A stretch of 64,000 bases of DNA from Trachythela sp. YZ-2020 (lineage: Eukaryota; Cnidaria; Anthozoa; Malacalcyonacea; Clavulariidae): assembly GCA_016169945.1 (NCBI GenBank), contig JADLSH010000078.1, positions 372,001 through 436,000 of the forward strand. The letters are read 5' to 3'. Positions 17,729-28,158 of the stretch are shown in pieces. The position numbers and the translations under genes are program-made. Numbering within the stretch: position 1 is the first letter of the stretch; every line of letters starts with the position of its first letter. The notes under the pieces are model-generated. The model did not search any database and was not told the DNA's origin. It was given only the letters and a program-made list of their open reading frames with translations.

Positions 17729-20140
17729 TGTATGAACACATTGTCACAGATAAATAGAGTGCATTACTTACTGAGACGTGATGTGAAGATCATTAACTTA
17801 TAAACATTATTAGTTTTTATATGACTGACTGTATATTGGCTGGCTATAAACATCACATGAACAAATGAAAAAGATGTTGTGTCATTGGAACACACAAATG
17901 TTATCATATTATTGCATGTTTGAAGGAACTGAAATGGCTTCCGGTGTGGCAGGAACTCTATGAAGGTAGTGTATTTATGGCGTTTATTTATAGTCTAAAG
18001 TGCTTCGTCGTATGATCACACACACCCAAACGGTGTAAGAATCTTCCGCAAGAAATTTGCCAGCGATAGTGGGGACAGAACACTCCACGGCATTTACGTT
18101 CTTGGCGATCGTTCAGTGGGGACGGACGAAATTTAAGCGCACGGGTGCGTTAAAGAATGAGGGACTGCATTCACCAATCTGACCTGAGCCCAAGACTGGG
18201 TCTCAACACCCTTGCTCCTTGTGTTTTTTGAACTCGATACTTTCGAAGAAGAATTGCAATTAGTCTCACAAGACAAGCTAACGCGTGATCAAATTAGAAC
18301 CGTCATGGGCCGAAATGCATTCCATGTTTAGGTTTGATTATACGGAATTCCATTTGCCCTTCACGGAAACACGTTGGGTCACCAGAGTGTTCAAACGCCG
18401 TTTGGTCAAATAGCTATTTTGATCCTGATACTTTCTTGCCAATTGCCATATGTCTTGTCTACCGCAGCGAGGGCGCTTTAAGCTGGCGAGTAAGGCAGCA
18501 TTCTATATGATGTAGAGCTATTTTATGAATTTTATTTAATGCGTTGCATTGCATGTTGTCTTCAACAATGCAGTGGACAAAATACACAAACGAAAGATTG
18601 TGCAAGACGGTTGTAATATCCTTTCTTTGGTTTTTATTGAAAGTGGGATATTTCATGCTAATTTGCGAGGTGAAATCTTGTGTTTGTGCAGTTTCAAGTG
18701 AAAATCAGACGTTTCTGTACCTGTGAGTATAGTTTTACTTAATGCTACGAATGTTGTAAGCTTCAGATGCATATTTCTGAGCGGTATCAAGTATATCGGT
18801 TTTCTGAACTGCAACCAGTGTATTAAGATAAAGACGACGCCGCTGGATTTTTTTTTGTTTTGGGCTCCTTCTTTTGTTTGTTTAACCTGTACTGCAAGAC
18901 TTGTTCCAAGTCTCGCTGAAATAGAGTTCAAACTGAGTGTAGTTACCTTGATATACAGTCAGGGCCGCACAGAGACATTTGGGGGTCCTGGTCAAAGAAT
19001 AACTTCGGGCCCCTAGCTGTTTTCCATTCAAAAAAATATTTGGCGTCATGTTCTTGTTTAGAAAACTAATTTATTTGCCCTGGAACTTCTGGTTTACGTC
19101 CTTCGGTATTCAAGCTTTTAAATAACATTCTCACCGGTCTGCATTCAGTACTAAAATACTTTAGGGGGTCTGGAGCCATTCTCCCCCAAATCTAGAATCT
19201 CCGCAATATCTGGTTAACACAAGGAACGGTTTTCGTTGGGGGAGACTCTACACGTAGCTCGTGTGGAGAAATTAGCAAGGTTGGACTACCCTGATGGCTC
19301 GACTACAGTGTTGGAAGTGATTTGTAAAGATCAGTTTATTGATGCCCTTGATGACGATGATATCCGATTTAAAGTCAAGGAAATCGTCCTCAGTCCTTAC
19401 ACTGTGCGTTAGAAACCGCGCTCGAGCCCGAATCGTTTCTGTTAGCACAGCCAGTTCTGGTAATCTTTCCTTCGTTTACGTGTACGATTCTCCAATTTAG
19501 CTCAATTCAATTCAACTTGCTTCTTGTTAATGATTCTCACGTCTTTCACTCAACGTTTGCATCTTAAGATGGTTTAAGGCTACAGGATAATCGACACCAG
19601 GTAATATTATTCTGAATGCTCTTTTCAGTATTCTTTCAATGTTAATTATTTGAGCATTAGTTAATCCCCCATGCCACAACACATCTCCATATTCCAGAGT
19701 TGATCTAATTACGCTACAATAAAATTGTTGCAAATCCTGCGTTTGCGCCTGATACCTTTTAAGAACTTTGAGAAAGTACAACTGCTTTCTTGCTCTCTTT
19801 ACGACATACTCGGTATTACTATTCTATTTTAAATTGTCATCAAGCCATATTCCAACAGTTTGAAACAAGGGACCCTTTCAACTCCTGAGTCATATAAATT
19901 GATTCTCCTAATTGTAGTTTTCCTAACGCGGAAGTCAAAAATCAACTACAAACTTTATCTACATGCAAGATCCTGGCGGGGTAGCCAAATGTTACGGCCT
20001 TACTTCTTTAACGAAATATTGGTTAACAACCGATTGTTCCCTAGTTAGTACGGCGTGTTCAGACTACACTATAGCATTGAACAACACTTTCTTATATACA
20101 CTTAATTTACATAATAATATTAGCATAGTATTTGTCATGC
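17729..20140. repeat. Segmental duplication, copy A
   Basis: Begins TGTATGAACACATTGTCACA and matches 34955-37460 in the same order and orientation: the ATGACTGACTGTATATT block, GGAACTGAAATGGCTTCCGG, GTGGGTC..CAACACCCTTGCT, AAATGCATTCCATGTTTAGG, and at the far end ACTATAGCATTGAACAACAC. It is interrupted near 18740-19860 by unrelated sequence, including a reverse-transcriptase fragment. Confidence 0.75.
19510..19800 (-). mobile_element. CR1-like reverse transcriptase C-terminal fragment
   Basis: The minus-strand reading has 'FYCSVIRSTLEYGDVLWHGG' and 'NIERILKRAFRIILPG', the block that follows the RT catalytic core in CR1/L2-type non-LTR elements. About 85 codons survive, ending at a natural-looking stop after SERRENH. 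5'-truncated remnant. Confidence 0.7.
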
Positions 20141-20144
20141 TCGT

Positions 20145-22440
20145 ACCCAGGGCTTCTGGGCTGCCTGCGTTGTCGTAAGCCCTGGCGCAACCCAAAGCGG
20201 AAGACCAGAAACCTTGGTGTTTGCCGGAAGTAGACGTGCTCTACGGCACTAGAAATGTTGACTCAGCCTATTTTCTGCAAAGGGTGAAAAAGTTGAATTG
20301 TTGCAATTTATGATCAATTTTGACTTCTCTTGATGTTCTAAACTGCTGCTTGGAAAGCTTTTTGGATTTAACGAAAAGAATATATTTTTGGGACATATTT
20401 ATGGCTATTAGAACCTTTAATATTAGCAGTTAAAAGAACATTTTGTAGTGCTATGAAAACAGCAAATATAAAGACAGCGAACGACAGGAAAAATTGTATG
20501 AAATATAAACATCAAGACTTCTGCAAATATTCACCGTTTCGAAGTCAACTATGGTAAAGATAAATTTGGTGGTAGTAAATATTGATTTGCACGATATTTT
20601 AATGCTTGTGATCAACAAAATAATAAAGCAATTCAACTGCCAGTGTGGCTGCAAATTGCAATTAATATGGTTTTAATGGGTTATGTCATTCTCTGACTTG
20701 AGCTGAGAAAATGGCTCTTTAAGGGACTACTTAATATATGTTTGCAAATGCATTTCGTATTCTTACTCTGACATTAAGAGCCATGCATGCACCAGTACTG
20801 GGATGTCTCCCGGTTTCCTGGTTCGTTACAAATTTACCCTTGGCCAGGCACAATCTTGTCATTGAAGGGGAAATCTTATCATAGATTGGGTACCAGTTAC
20901 CAGTTGTTGGATTGGTGTAATTTCTTTAATTTGTTATCTGGAAATTGAATTGGAGATCTTGGAGCATACAATCCTGGGAAAAATTAATGAAACACATGAA
21001 AATCACTAAAAATATACAAAATCCCTTTCCCCCTGAACAATATGTTGGTAGTAAGTGTTTCATTAGTTTTTGCCAGGTTTATAGGCGTAATTTCTGCCCT
21101 TTACATCAAGTTAAGCCTGCCACTGTATGTCAGAGGTGTGGGGGTATTACTGGGATGGAGGACAACCCTGCACATATATTATATGCTAGAAAAGTTAATT
21201 GTTGTGATTTGTTCTCTACCGCGCTTTGAGGATTCTTCTCCAGGTTGTTTTCTGGCAAGAGGCACCAGAGTATTAGCAATTATCAGAAAAAAATTGTATT
21301 CTGTCCCTTACAATTCAGCACTCGGCTGTAACGAAGGCTGATTGGCAACCTAAATTTACTTTGCTTAAAATAGACCTTGCAATAACTTTATAAGCCAGGG
21401 CTGTTTGGAGATGATATGCAAGGGCCAAAAACAATGTTCATCAAAGGCTTGTCAACACACCATAATTGCAACACACTGGCAGTTAAATAATGCATTATTA
21501 TATATTTGTTGGTCACAAGCATTTACATCCTTGTTTCTATAACGATAGACTTGTACTTGGCAATTAGAGTAAATTACTCCCACGGAAATTACCTATACAA
21601 GTTAGGCTATAATTCAAAGTAGTTACTTTACGAATAATCAGTAGTTTGCAGTCTTTCATTTGGCCAGGTATTATTCTAGATAGATAGATTTATTATGGGC
21701 TTGGCGGTGTTTCCTAGGAAATTGACAATTGCTCCATTCTCAAAAAACACTTCTACTATGTTATGATTTACTGATATGATGAACCAAAACAGTTTTCTGG
21801 AAAAACAAAGTGTTTCAAGTTATCATTCAGGTTATATGCGAAATGATTCACCAAGTTATTGACATTTTGATTGAGCGATAAAATGGATTACCTGAAGCAG
21901 GGTTCTTCTTCGCTTTGGCTAATAATTTCAGCCATTGCAATATTGTGCCAATACTCGGGTCTGACAGGCTACCACGGTCACTCGTTTCAGCAATATTTTT
22001 ATCGTTTTCTTTATCAAAAAGTAAAATAAGTTGCTCTTACGTGTAGCCAGTACTTGGAGACGCCACGGTGCAAATTTATTCCGCGAAACTCGGCAAAAAA
22101 ACCACATCAAAACTATCCAAATATACGATCAAATTCGCTCAAACATCGAATTGAAAAGAAAATTTATGCAAGTGCCTTCTGAGCATGATTCTATGTTGTA
22201 TGACTGCTGGCAAAAAAATATAAGTGCTCTCTCAAAGCTGTGGGGGCTCAGACCGCCGCTATACGTTGCTAATGGGTTAAAAGTCGGTCCAAATTCATGG
22301 GTCGATCTCATTTTGAGATTTCACCGTCCCAGTCAAAGTCGATATATACGCCCCTGCCGAAACCAGATTGATACCCTAATAGCCTAATTCTGCTTTAATA
22401 TTCTCACAAAATTTTCTAATTTCTCTTTCAATGTTTTGTT
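20145..22440. other. No gene supported
   Basis: Mostly AT-rich intron-like sequence preceding the first EGF exon. ORFs of 60-118 codons here have no recognisable motifs, and I attribute them to chance. No inverted or tandem structure was seen beyond short A/T runs. Confidence 0.5.
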
Positions 22441-22443
22441 TAG

Positions 22444-22569
22444 ATATCGATGAATGCTCATCATCCCCATGTGGTCCTAAGGGCACTCCTTCATGCAACA
22501 ACACCCTAGGTTCTTACATATGTAGTATGTGTAAGAAAGGGTACATTTTAAATGGAGCGGTATGTGCTG
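22444..22569 (+). CDS. EGF-like (calcium-binding type) exon 1
   Basis: A TTTGTTTAG acceptor and GTATGT donor bound 126 bases, phase 1-1, the usual arrangement for modular EGF exons. It reads DIDECSSSPCGP, then 'CNNTLGSYICSMC' and 'GYILNGAVCAG'. The D-I/V-D-E-C opening and 'N-T-x-G-S-Y' block are the calcium-binding EGF signature. The six cysteines are present. It belongs to a multi-EGF extracellular protein on the plus strand, with further exons at 29212 and 44427 and an SRCR exon at 55194. Confidence 0.85.
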
Positions 22570-22793
22570 GTATGTATTCTCGTATGTATTAGCATGTTAA
22601 CTATAATTATCATTTGTGTCTACCCTATATTTCTCCTCTAATCTCAAAGCCGCTGCTTTTTCTTTATACTACTTGCCGCTGAAGTTACTTTACGATACAG
22701 CTGCATGGTGAGTAGGTAACCCCCCCCCCCCATATAGCGTACAAAGGGATGCCGACAATGACGTCATACCGCCAATGACGTAATGACCGGAAA

Positions 22794-22945
22794 TACCCGC
22801 CCACATTCGGAATTAATGATGTACGTTCATGAATTAATTACCCGACCACATTTGGAATTAATGATGTACGTTCATGAATTAATTACCCGCCCACATTTGG
22901 AATTAATGATGTACGTTCATGAATTAATTACCTGCCCACATGAAT
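22794..22945. repeat. Subterminal 45-bp tandem array
   Basis: Three full units and a partial one, each containing GGAATTAATGATGTACGTTC and ATGAATTAATTACCCGCCC. Mirrored at about 28750-28900. The unit is 15 codons long, so a repetitive ORF runs through it; not thought to be a gene. Confidence 0.9.
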
Positions 22946-23008
22946 TATTAAGTATGCACGTTCAACTACGTGTATCCGGTTTTAATCAAGATGACGTAAT
23001 GACATGCC

Positions 23009-23015
23009 TATAAAA
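23009..23015 (+). promoter_or_regulatory. TATA box of the left TIR gene
   Basis: CTATAAAAAG lies 43 bases upstream of the ATG at 23058, just after a TGACGTAATGAC site. The equivalent position in the right TIR reads CATATGAAAAACTCCG in the gene's sense, so the consensus TATA is lost there. Confidence 0.65.
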
Positions 23016-23057
23016 AGTCGCGCTTTTATTCAGCGATCATTACTAACTAAATTTGAA

Positions 23058-23537
23058 ATGAGTTTCTCACTAGATTTCGAGCAGTCGAACTGGGCTAACA
23101 ATGTTCATGCAGACGAAGTTTCGTCCGTTGATTATAAAAAACTTTTCAGTTTGTTAGAGGCTATATATGCAGAGGCTGTTTTTGACGAAGTTTGTAAGCT
23201 AAGTAAGGAAAGATGCTGTGGTTGTGAGTACGATCACCCAAGTCAACGCCAGCATGACTGTCTTATGTTATCTGAACAGGAGAGATGGCAATCGTATGGC
23301 TTGGAGGCCATAGATCGAGTAATAAATAAACGTATGGTCTGGAGAGAATTTGTCGAAGCTATTAGAGTGATGAAACTACAGTACCATAAAGATGTTCGTG
23401 GGCATTTTGAAAGTCTAGAGAAAAGTCCTGATTCAACGTTTGTTTATTCATTGATGGACCTTCGTGAAAACACTGAGGATCGTGAGTTTGAGTCTATTTT
23501 GAGCTATCTTTCGTATTGGAGAGAGGACAGACTTTGA
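23058..23537 (+). CDS. Element 1 TIR gene, left copy (C/H-rich 159-residue protein)
   Basis: The ATG at 23058 is chosen because the mirrored copy starts at the same codon and a TATA box lies 43 bases upstream; an in-frame upstream ATG at 23004 is not conserved. The 159-residue product has a compact metal-site-like cluster, C53-C54-x-C56-x3-H60-x5-H66-x-C68 (core CCGCEYDHPSQRQHDCLM), and a helical C-terminal half. A related but broken gene is in the TIRs of element 3 (56193). An AATAAA sits just after the stop and a histone-like stem-loop 70 bases on. Function unknown; a zinc-binding structural or regulatory protein of a Polinton-like element is a guess. Confidence 0.8.
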   Translation: MSFSLDFEQSNWANNVHADEVSSVDYKKLFSLLEAIYAEAVFDEVCKLSKERCCGCEYDHPSQRQHDCLMLSEQERWQSYGLEAIDRVINKRMVWREFVEAIRVMKLQYHKDVRGHFESLEKSPDSTFVYSLMDLRENTEDREFESILSYLSYWREDRL

Positions 23538-23609
23538 AATAAAATTATCTTGGAGCGACTTTGGGCGAGATCATTGACGTCAGGGAAGCGTACAAGACAC
23601 AAAAAAAAC

Positions 23610-23625
23610 GGCTCTTTTAAGAGCC
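23610..23625 (+). terminator. Histone-mRNA-like 3' stem-loop (left copy)
   Basis: GGCTCTTTTAAGAGCC is a 6-bp stem with a UUUA loop, preceded by an A-rich stretch and followed by ATCA. An AAAAGAAC purine element lies 13 bases downstream, where the U7-binding element of histone genes is expected. The arrangement matches the metazoan replication-dependent histone 3' end closely. Confidence 0.55.
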
Positions 23626-24361
23626 ATCAAATATACTAAAAGAACTAAACGAGTTTCGTGTTTACATATTTATAGTATGCACTGATCACATTTCGCTTAG
23701 CGTCAATACCCCAACACATGGACAGATCAAATGACAAATCAGAAATGTATAGTGTACACTGAACACATTTCGCTGAATATCAATACTTTTCGCATGAAAT
23801 TCTTCGATAATCACTCATTTATCAAACCAATAGTCATTTTCCAGTGCCTAAGTTTTATTACTAGCTTACTAGCTTAGCTGTGAGATACAAAGGATTTGAA
23901 TAATTTTTGACAGCTAATTGGAATATAAAATAATGATTTCCGACTTAGCAGCATGAGTCTACTTAAAACATTTTGATCTATGCACACATATTTTGTTAGT
24001 CAGAAACTCATCCTCAAAATATACACCTAGTTAGCGCTGATAAGACCTTTTTATTATGACATTACACAATCGTCTCTCTCTCTCCTTTTGGCTTTGCGAT
24101 AAAAATGTGGACATGTTTGTGAGGCACTTATTGCTGATTTTTGACGTGCTATAGCGATGTTTACTATAGATGCTTACTGATGTTTACTTTGGCATGCTGT
24201 GTTCGTTGAGCCGTGCGCGCATAAATTTAGGTTGATCTATGCACACATATTTTGTTAGTCATTGACACTACTCAGTTCACGAATCCTTTAAGGGTGATAT
24301 CGCCGCATTGTACAAGTATTTCTAGCTGTATCAATCCTTTTGCATAGCACACACATCCTTC

Positions 24362-24559
24362 TTGAATTCCATCGCCTTCGTATTTTTCTCATGCGTCTTC
24401 GCATTAAGGCCCTTCGCACAAATATACAGTTTTTACACATATTGTCCGGGTTTTACACTATTTTCCAGCTTAGATCACTTGACGTTTCCTATATTTCTGT
24501 ATATTTTGGGGTTCCTTAGGAGTTCCCTCGGGGTTCTCTCGGGGTTCTCGCATATTTAG
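24362..24559 (+). CDS. Hydrophobic 65-codon ORF in the TIR (doubtful)
   Basis: The 65 codons read as a Phe/Leu-rich hydrophobic peptide, and the mirrored copy at 27144-27341 is identical, as expected of the TIR. No promoter or family supports it; it may be chance. Its 3' end runs into GGGGTTCTC repeats. Confidence 0.2.
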   Translation: MNSIAFVFFSCVFALRPFAQIYSFYTYCPGFTLFSSLDHLTFPIFLYILGFLRSSLGVLSGFSHI

Positions 24560-24601
24560 CCGTAGAAGTGCTCATTTACGGGACCTTTTTGCGGGACATA
24601 T

Positions 24602-24829
24602 TTAGCAAGTCCTGTAGAAGTACTCCTTTACAGGACCTTGTTGCGGGACATATTTAGCGGGTCCCGACGTCCCTTGCGTCCCGTTTGAACGATTTGCTAG
24701 GCATCTTTTTTGCGGACATAATTTCAGGAACGCAGGGAAATTTTTCAAGTGGATGTTCTCATCGAAACCGTAATGATTTTTAGAGTAAAATATCGCTACC
24801 GGTACACCGTTTTGGTTGACTGCATGCAT
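24602..24829 (-). CDS. 75-codon ORF in the TIR (doubtful)
   Basis: Begins MHAVNQNGVPVAIFYSKNHY and runs into the GGGACGT-type repeats. Identical in the mirrored copy at 26874-27101. No motif recognised. Conservation inside the TIR is not evidence of coding by itself. Confidence 0.25.
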   Translation of the reverse strand: MHAVNQNGVPVAIFYSKNHYGFDENIHLKNFPAFLKLCPQKRCLANRSNGTQGTSGPAKYVPQQGPVKEYFYRTC

Positions 24830-24900
24830 AAATTAACACAACACGGATTAACACTTTAAACAAATTTATTCTTTTAAGTATAACAATTTTACAGAAATAA

Positions 24901-25260
24901 CGTAGCGACGTCCCGGGGTCCCGTTTGACAAAATGTGTAGGTCTTGTCATGGAACAGTCCTACGGGACGTCGGGACGCGTTCAGGTGCGTCCCGTAGCGA
25001 CGTCCCGGGGTCCCGTTTGACAAAATGTGTAGGTCTTGCCATGGAACAGTCTTACGGGACGTCGGGACGCGTTCAGGTGCGTCCCGTATCGACGTCCCGG
25101 GGTCCCGTTTGACAAAATGTGTAGGTCTTGCCATGGAACAGTCTTACGGGACGTCGGGACACGTTAAAATGCGTCCCGTAGCGACGTCCCGGGGTCCCGT
25201 TTGACAAAATGTATAGGTATCGCCATGGCACAGTCTTACGGGACGTAAGGACACTTCTAC
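24901..25260. repeat. 92-bp tandem array, left (4 units)
   Basis: Units start with GACGTCCCGGGGTCCCGTTT near 24906, 24999, 25091 and 25183 and contain several GGGACGT/ACGTCCC dyads. The right TIR has three units (26540-26800). The dense GACGTCCCG palindromes could bind a protein. Confidence 0.92.
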
Positions 25261-25337
25261 AGGCTTTTTCAAGGACGTGTTTGTTCGACATAATCTTTAA
25301 AAACTGTGTACCCTGAAAAGAGAAGTCATTTCGCTCC

Positions 25338-26165
25338 ATGCCACGAACGCGTAAAGACTGTCCTCTGTGCGGAAAGAAAAACCTTTGCAAACTATCCAAT
25401 CATTTGACAGACATTCACCGGTTATCAAGTGAAGAAAGACGTGTTTATCTGAATAACGTCAAGTCATCTTGCGCAGATGAAGAAGACCACGACATTATGC
25501 CCAGAGCAAAAAGAGCTAGAATGGATAATTTCGATGAAGGGGCATCTACCTCTTCTGAATATCAAAACGGCGATATTTTCGATAGTGATGATTATAACGA
25601 GGAAGAATATAACAGCGAGGAAAAAGAGAGCAGCAGCGAAGAAAATGAGAACAGCGAGGAAAATGACAACAAAGAGGAGAGCGAAGACGGGGATTACCAA
25701 ACCAGCGAAGATGGAGAGGACTATGACCCCTGGCAAACGTTGATATATGAAGCAAAACTGCACCTTTTTGATGAATTTCAAGAAAACGTTAAGTGCATTG
25801 AAAATGAAGGTTTTAGTGAGGTTGAAGCTAAAAGGCGATCGTTTTCAGCAATTCTCCCAAAACTGACCAAAGAACTAGAAGATGTTTATGCAGACCGGCT
25901 GCTGTGGATGTCACACATGAAAAAAGATCCAACTCACCAGAAGATTATGCAGACAAGAGATAATTTGATAGACGTAGATTTCCTCGACCGGGACGAAGCT
26001 TTATATTCCGCAGTAGAAAAGAGAAAATATATTTTCAAGCGTCTGCTAGAAGACAGACAGCATTTCCATGACAGTGATGATGATGATGGTGATGATGATG
26101 GTGGTGACGATGGTGATGATACTGGCGTACATTATCAATTGAAAAATGAATTACATTATCATTAA
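25338..26165 (+). CDS. Element 1 zinc-finger/acidic protein (275 residues, intact)
   Basis: The N-terminus holds a C2H2-type finger, C8-x2-C11-x10-H22-x4-H27 (core CPLCGKKNLCKLSNHLTDIH), followed by 'LSSEERRVYL', a basic NLS-like MPRAKRARM at 54-62, a Glu/Asp/Ser-rich region at 67-130, and a conserved C-terminal domain at 129-240 with 'DPWQTLIYEAK' and 'WMSHMKKDPTHQKIMQT'. A second acidic tail closes it. Homologues are in element 2 (29957-30556, one stop) and element 3 (58378-58892, frameshifted). AATAAA follows at 26167-26172. It is the only gene in the unique centre. It could be a DNA-binding regulator or replication accessory of the element; the family is common in invertebrate genomes but has no established function that I know. 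Confidence 0.85.
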   Translation: MPRTRKDCPLCGKKNLCKLSNHLTDIHRLSSEERRVYLNNVKSSCADEEDHDIMPRAKRARMDNFDEGASTSSEYQNGDIFDSDDYNEEEYNSEEKESSSEENENSEENDNKEESEDGDYQTSEDGEDYDPWQTLIYEAKLHLFDEFQENVKCIENEGFSEVEAKRRSFSAILPKLTKELEDVYADRLLWMSHMKKDPTHQKIMQTRDNLIDVDFLDRDEALYSAVEKRKYIFKRLLEDRQHFHDSDDDDGDDDGGDDGDDTGVHYQLKNELHYH

Positions 26166-26402
26166 TAATAAATGTGTTCAAAAAAAGCAATTGCCTCAGT
26201 CAAATTGTTTGATCACTTACTTTTTTTCCTGAAACGGTGTAAGCCAGCAGATGTCTAGAGCAGCCCTGTTTGGCTGTGATCTCAATAAACCATGTCTTAC
26301 ACATTTCTGTTAAGCCCATAGCACGTAAGGGACAGAAACGTAAACTTTTGCTAACAGAGGAAATGTTTACAAAGTCAAACGTTCTAAGCTGGACAGTAAT
26401 CA

Positions 26403-26504
26403 CTGTTTATTTCTGTAAAATTGTTATACTTAAAAGAATAAATTTGTTTAAAGTGTTAATCCGTGTTGTGTTAATTTATACATGCAGTCAACCAAAACGG
26501 TGTA
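26403..26504. repeat. Third copy of a 95-bp TIR block
   Basis: The stretch from 'ATTTCTGTAAAATTGTTATA' to 'GTCAACCAAAACGGTGTA' repeats that at about 26803-26902, in the same orientation, and its complement at about 24800-24900. The unique centre thus contains an extra copy of internal TIR sequence, a trace of unequal exchange. Confidence 0.85.
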
Positions 26505-26539
26505 ATGTCGAACAAACACGTCCTTGAAAAAGCCTGTAG

Positions 26540-26800
26540 AAGTGTCCTTACGTCCCGTAAGACTGTGCCATGGCGATACCTATACATTTGGCAAACGGGA
26601 CCCCGGGACGTCGCTACGGGACGCATTTTAACGTGTCCCGACGTCCCGTATGACTGTTCCATGGCAAGACCTACACATTTTGTCAAACGGGACCCCGGGA
26701 CGTCGATACGGGACGCACCTGAACGCGTCCCGACGTCCCGTAAGACTGTTCCATGACAAGACCTACACATTTTGTCAAACGGGACCCCGGGACGTCGCTA
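26540..26800. repeat. 92-bp tandem array, right (3 units)
   Basis: Complement of the left array with three instead of four units; the AAACGGGACCCCGGGACGTC cores lie near 26590, 26685 and 26778. Confidence 0.9.
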
Positions 26801-28071
26801 CGTTATTTCTGTAAAATTGTTATACTTAAAAGAATAAATTTGTTTAAAGTGTTAATCCGTGTTGTGTTAATTTATGCATGCAGTCAACCAAAACGGTGTA
26901 CCGGTAGCGATATTTTACTCTAAAAATCATTACGGTTTCGATGAGAACATCCACTTGAAAAATTTCCCTGCGTTCCTGAAATTATGTCCGCAAAAAAGAT
27001 GCCTAGCAAATCGTTCAAACGGGACGCAAGGGACGTCGGGACCCGCTAAATATGTCCCGCAACAAGGTCCCGTAAAGGAGTACTTCTACAGGACTTGCTA
27101 AATATGTCCCGCAAAAAGGTCCCGTAAATGAGCACTTCTACGGCTAAATATGCGAGAACCCCGAGAGAACCCCGAGGGAACTCCTAAGGAACCCCAAAAT
27201 ATACAGAAATATAGGAAACGTCAAGTGATCTAAGCTGGAAAATAGTGTAAAACCCGGACAATATGTGTAAAAACTGTATATTTGTGCGAAGGGCCTTAAT
27301 GCGAAGACGCATGAGAAAAATACGAAGGCGATGGAATTCAAGAAGGATGTGTGTGCTATGCAAAAGGATTGATACAGCTAGAAATACTTGTACAATGCGG
27401 CGATATCACCCTTAAAGGATTCGTGAACTGAGTAGTGTCAATGACTAACAAAATATGTGTGCATAGATCAACCTAAATTTATGCGCGCACGGCTCAACGA
27501 ACACAGCATGCCAAAGTAAACATCAGTAAGCATCTATAGTAAACATCGCTATAGCACGTCAAAAATCAGCAATAAGTGCCTCACAAACATGTCCACATTT
27601 TTATCGCAAAAGGAGAGAGAGAGACGATTGTGTAATGTCATAATAAAAAGGTCTTATCAGTGCTAACTAGGTGTATATTTTGAGGATGAGTTTCTGACTA
27701 ACAAAATATGTGTGCATAGATCAAAATTTTTTAAGTAGACTCATGCTGCTAAGTCGGAAATCATTATTTTATATTCCAATTAGCTGTCAAAAATTATTCA
27801 AATCCTTTGTATCTCACAGCTAAGCTAGTAAGCTAGTAATAAAACTTAGGCACTGGAAAATGACTATTGGTTTGATAAATGAGTGATTATCGAAGAATTT
27901 CATGCGAAAAGTATTGATATTCAGCGAAATGTGTTCAGTGTACACTATACATTTCTGATTTGTCATTTGATCTGTCCATGTGTTGGGGTATTGACGCTAA
28001 GCGAAATGTGATCAGTGCATACTATAAATATGTAAACACGAAACTCGTTTAGTTCTTTTAGTATATTTGAT

Positions 28072-28087
28072 GGCTCTTAAAAGAGCC
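28072..28087 (-). terminator. Histone-mRNA-like 3' stem-loop (right copy)
   Basis: Mirrored copy of the stem-loop at 23610, read on the minus strand as GGCTCTTTTAAGAGCC, with the same downstream AAAAGAAC. It is unchanged between the two TIRs. Confidence 0.55.
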
Positions 28088-28158
28088 GTTTTTTTGTGTC
28101 TTGTACGCTTCCCTGACGTCAATGATCTCGCCCAAAGTCGCTCCAAGATAATTTTATT

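Larger units (their letters stand above)
22711..25291 (+). repeat. Element 1 left terminal inverted repeat (2.58 kb)
   Basis: Matches the complement of 26505-28984 over essentially its whole length. It is about 100 bases longer than the right copy, mainly because it holds one more 92-bp unit. Confidence 0.93.

Noticed and set aside
18960..19310. hAT MITE starting CAGGGCCGCACAGAGAC
   Set aside because: The left end looks right but no matching right end or 8-bp duplication was found.
22783..23013. ORF of repeating 15-residue units in the element 1 TIR
   Set aside because: Explained by a 45-bp non-coding array; it ends at the promoter of the real TIR gene.
22785..25260. CRISPR-like repeat arrays
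   Set aside because: Repeats are contiguous with no unique spacers, and the genome is eukaryotic.
25464..25781. Antisense ORFs over the zinc-finger gene
   Set aside because: Shadow of the acidic coding region; hydrophobic antisense of GAA/GAT codons.
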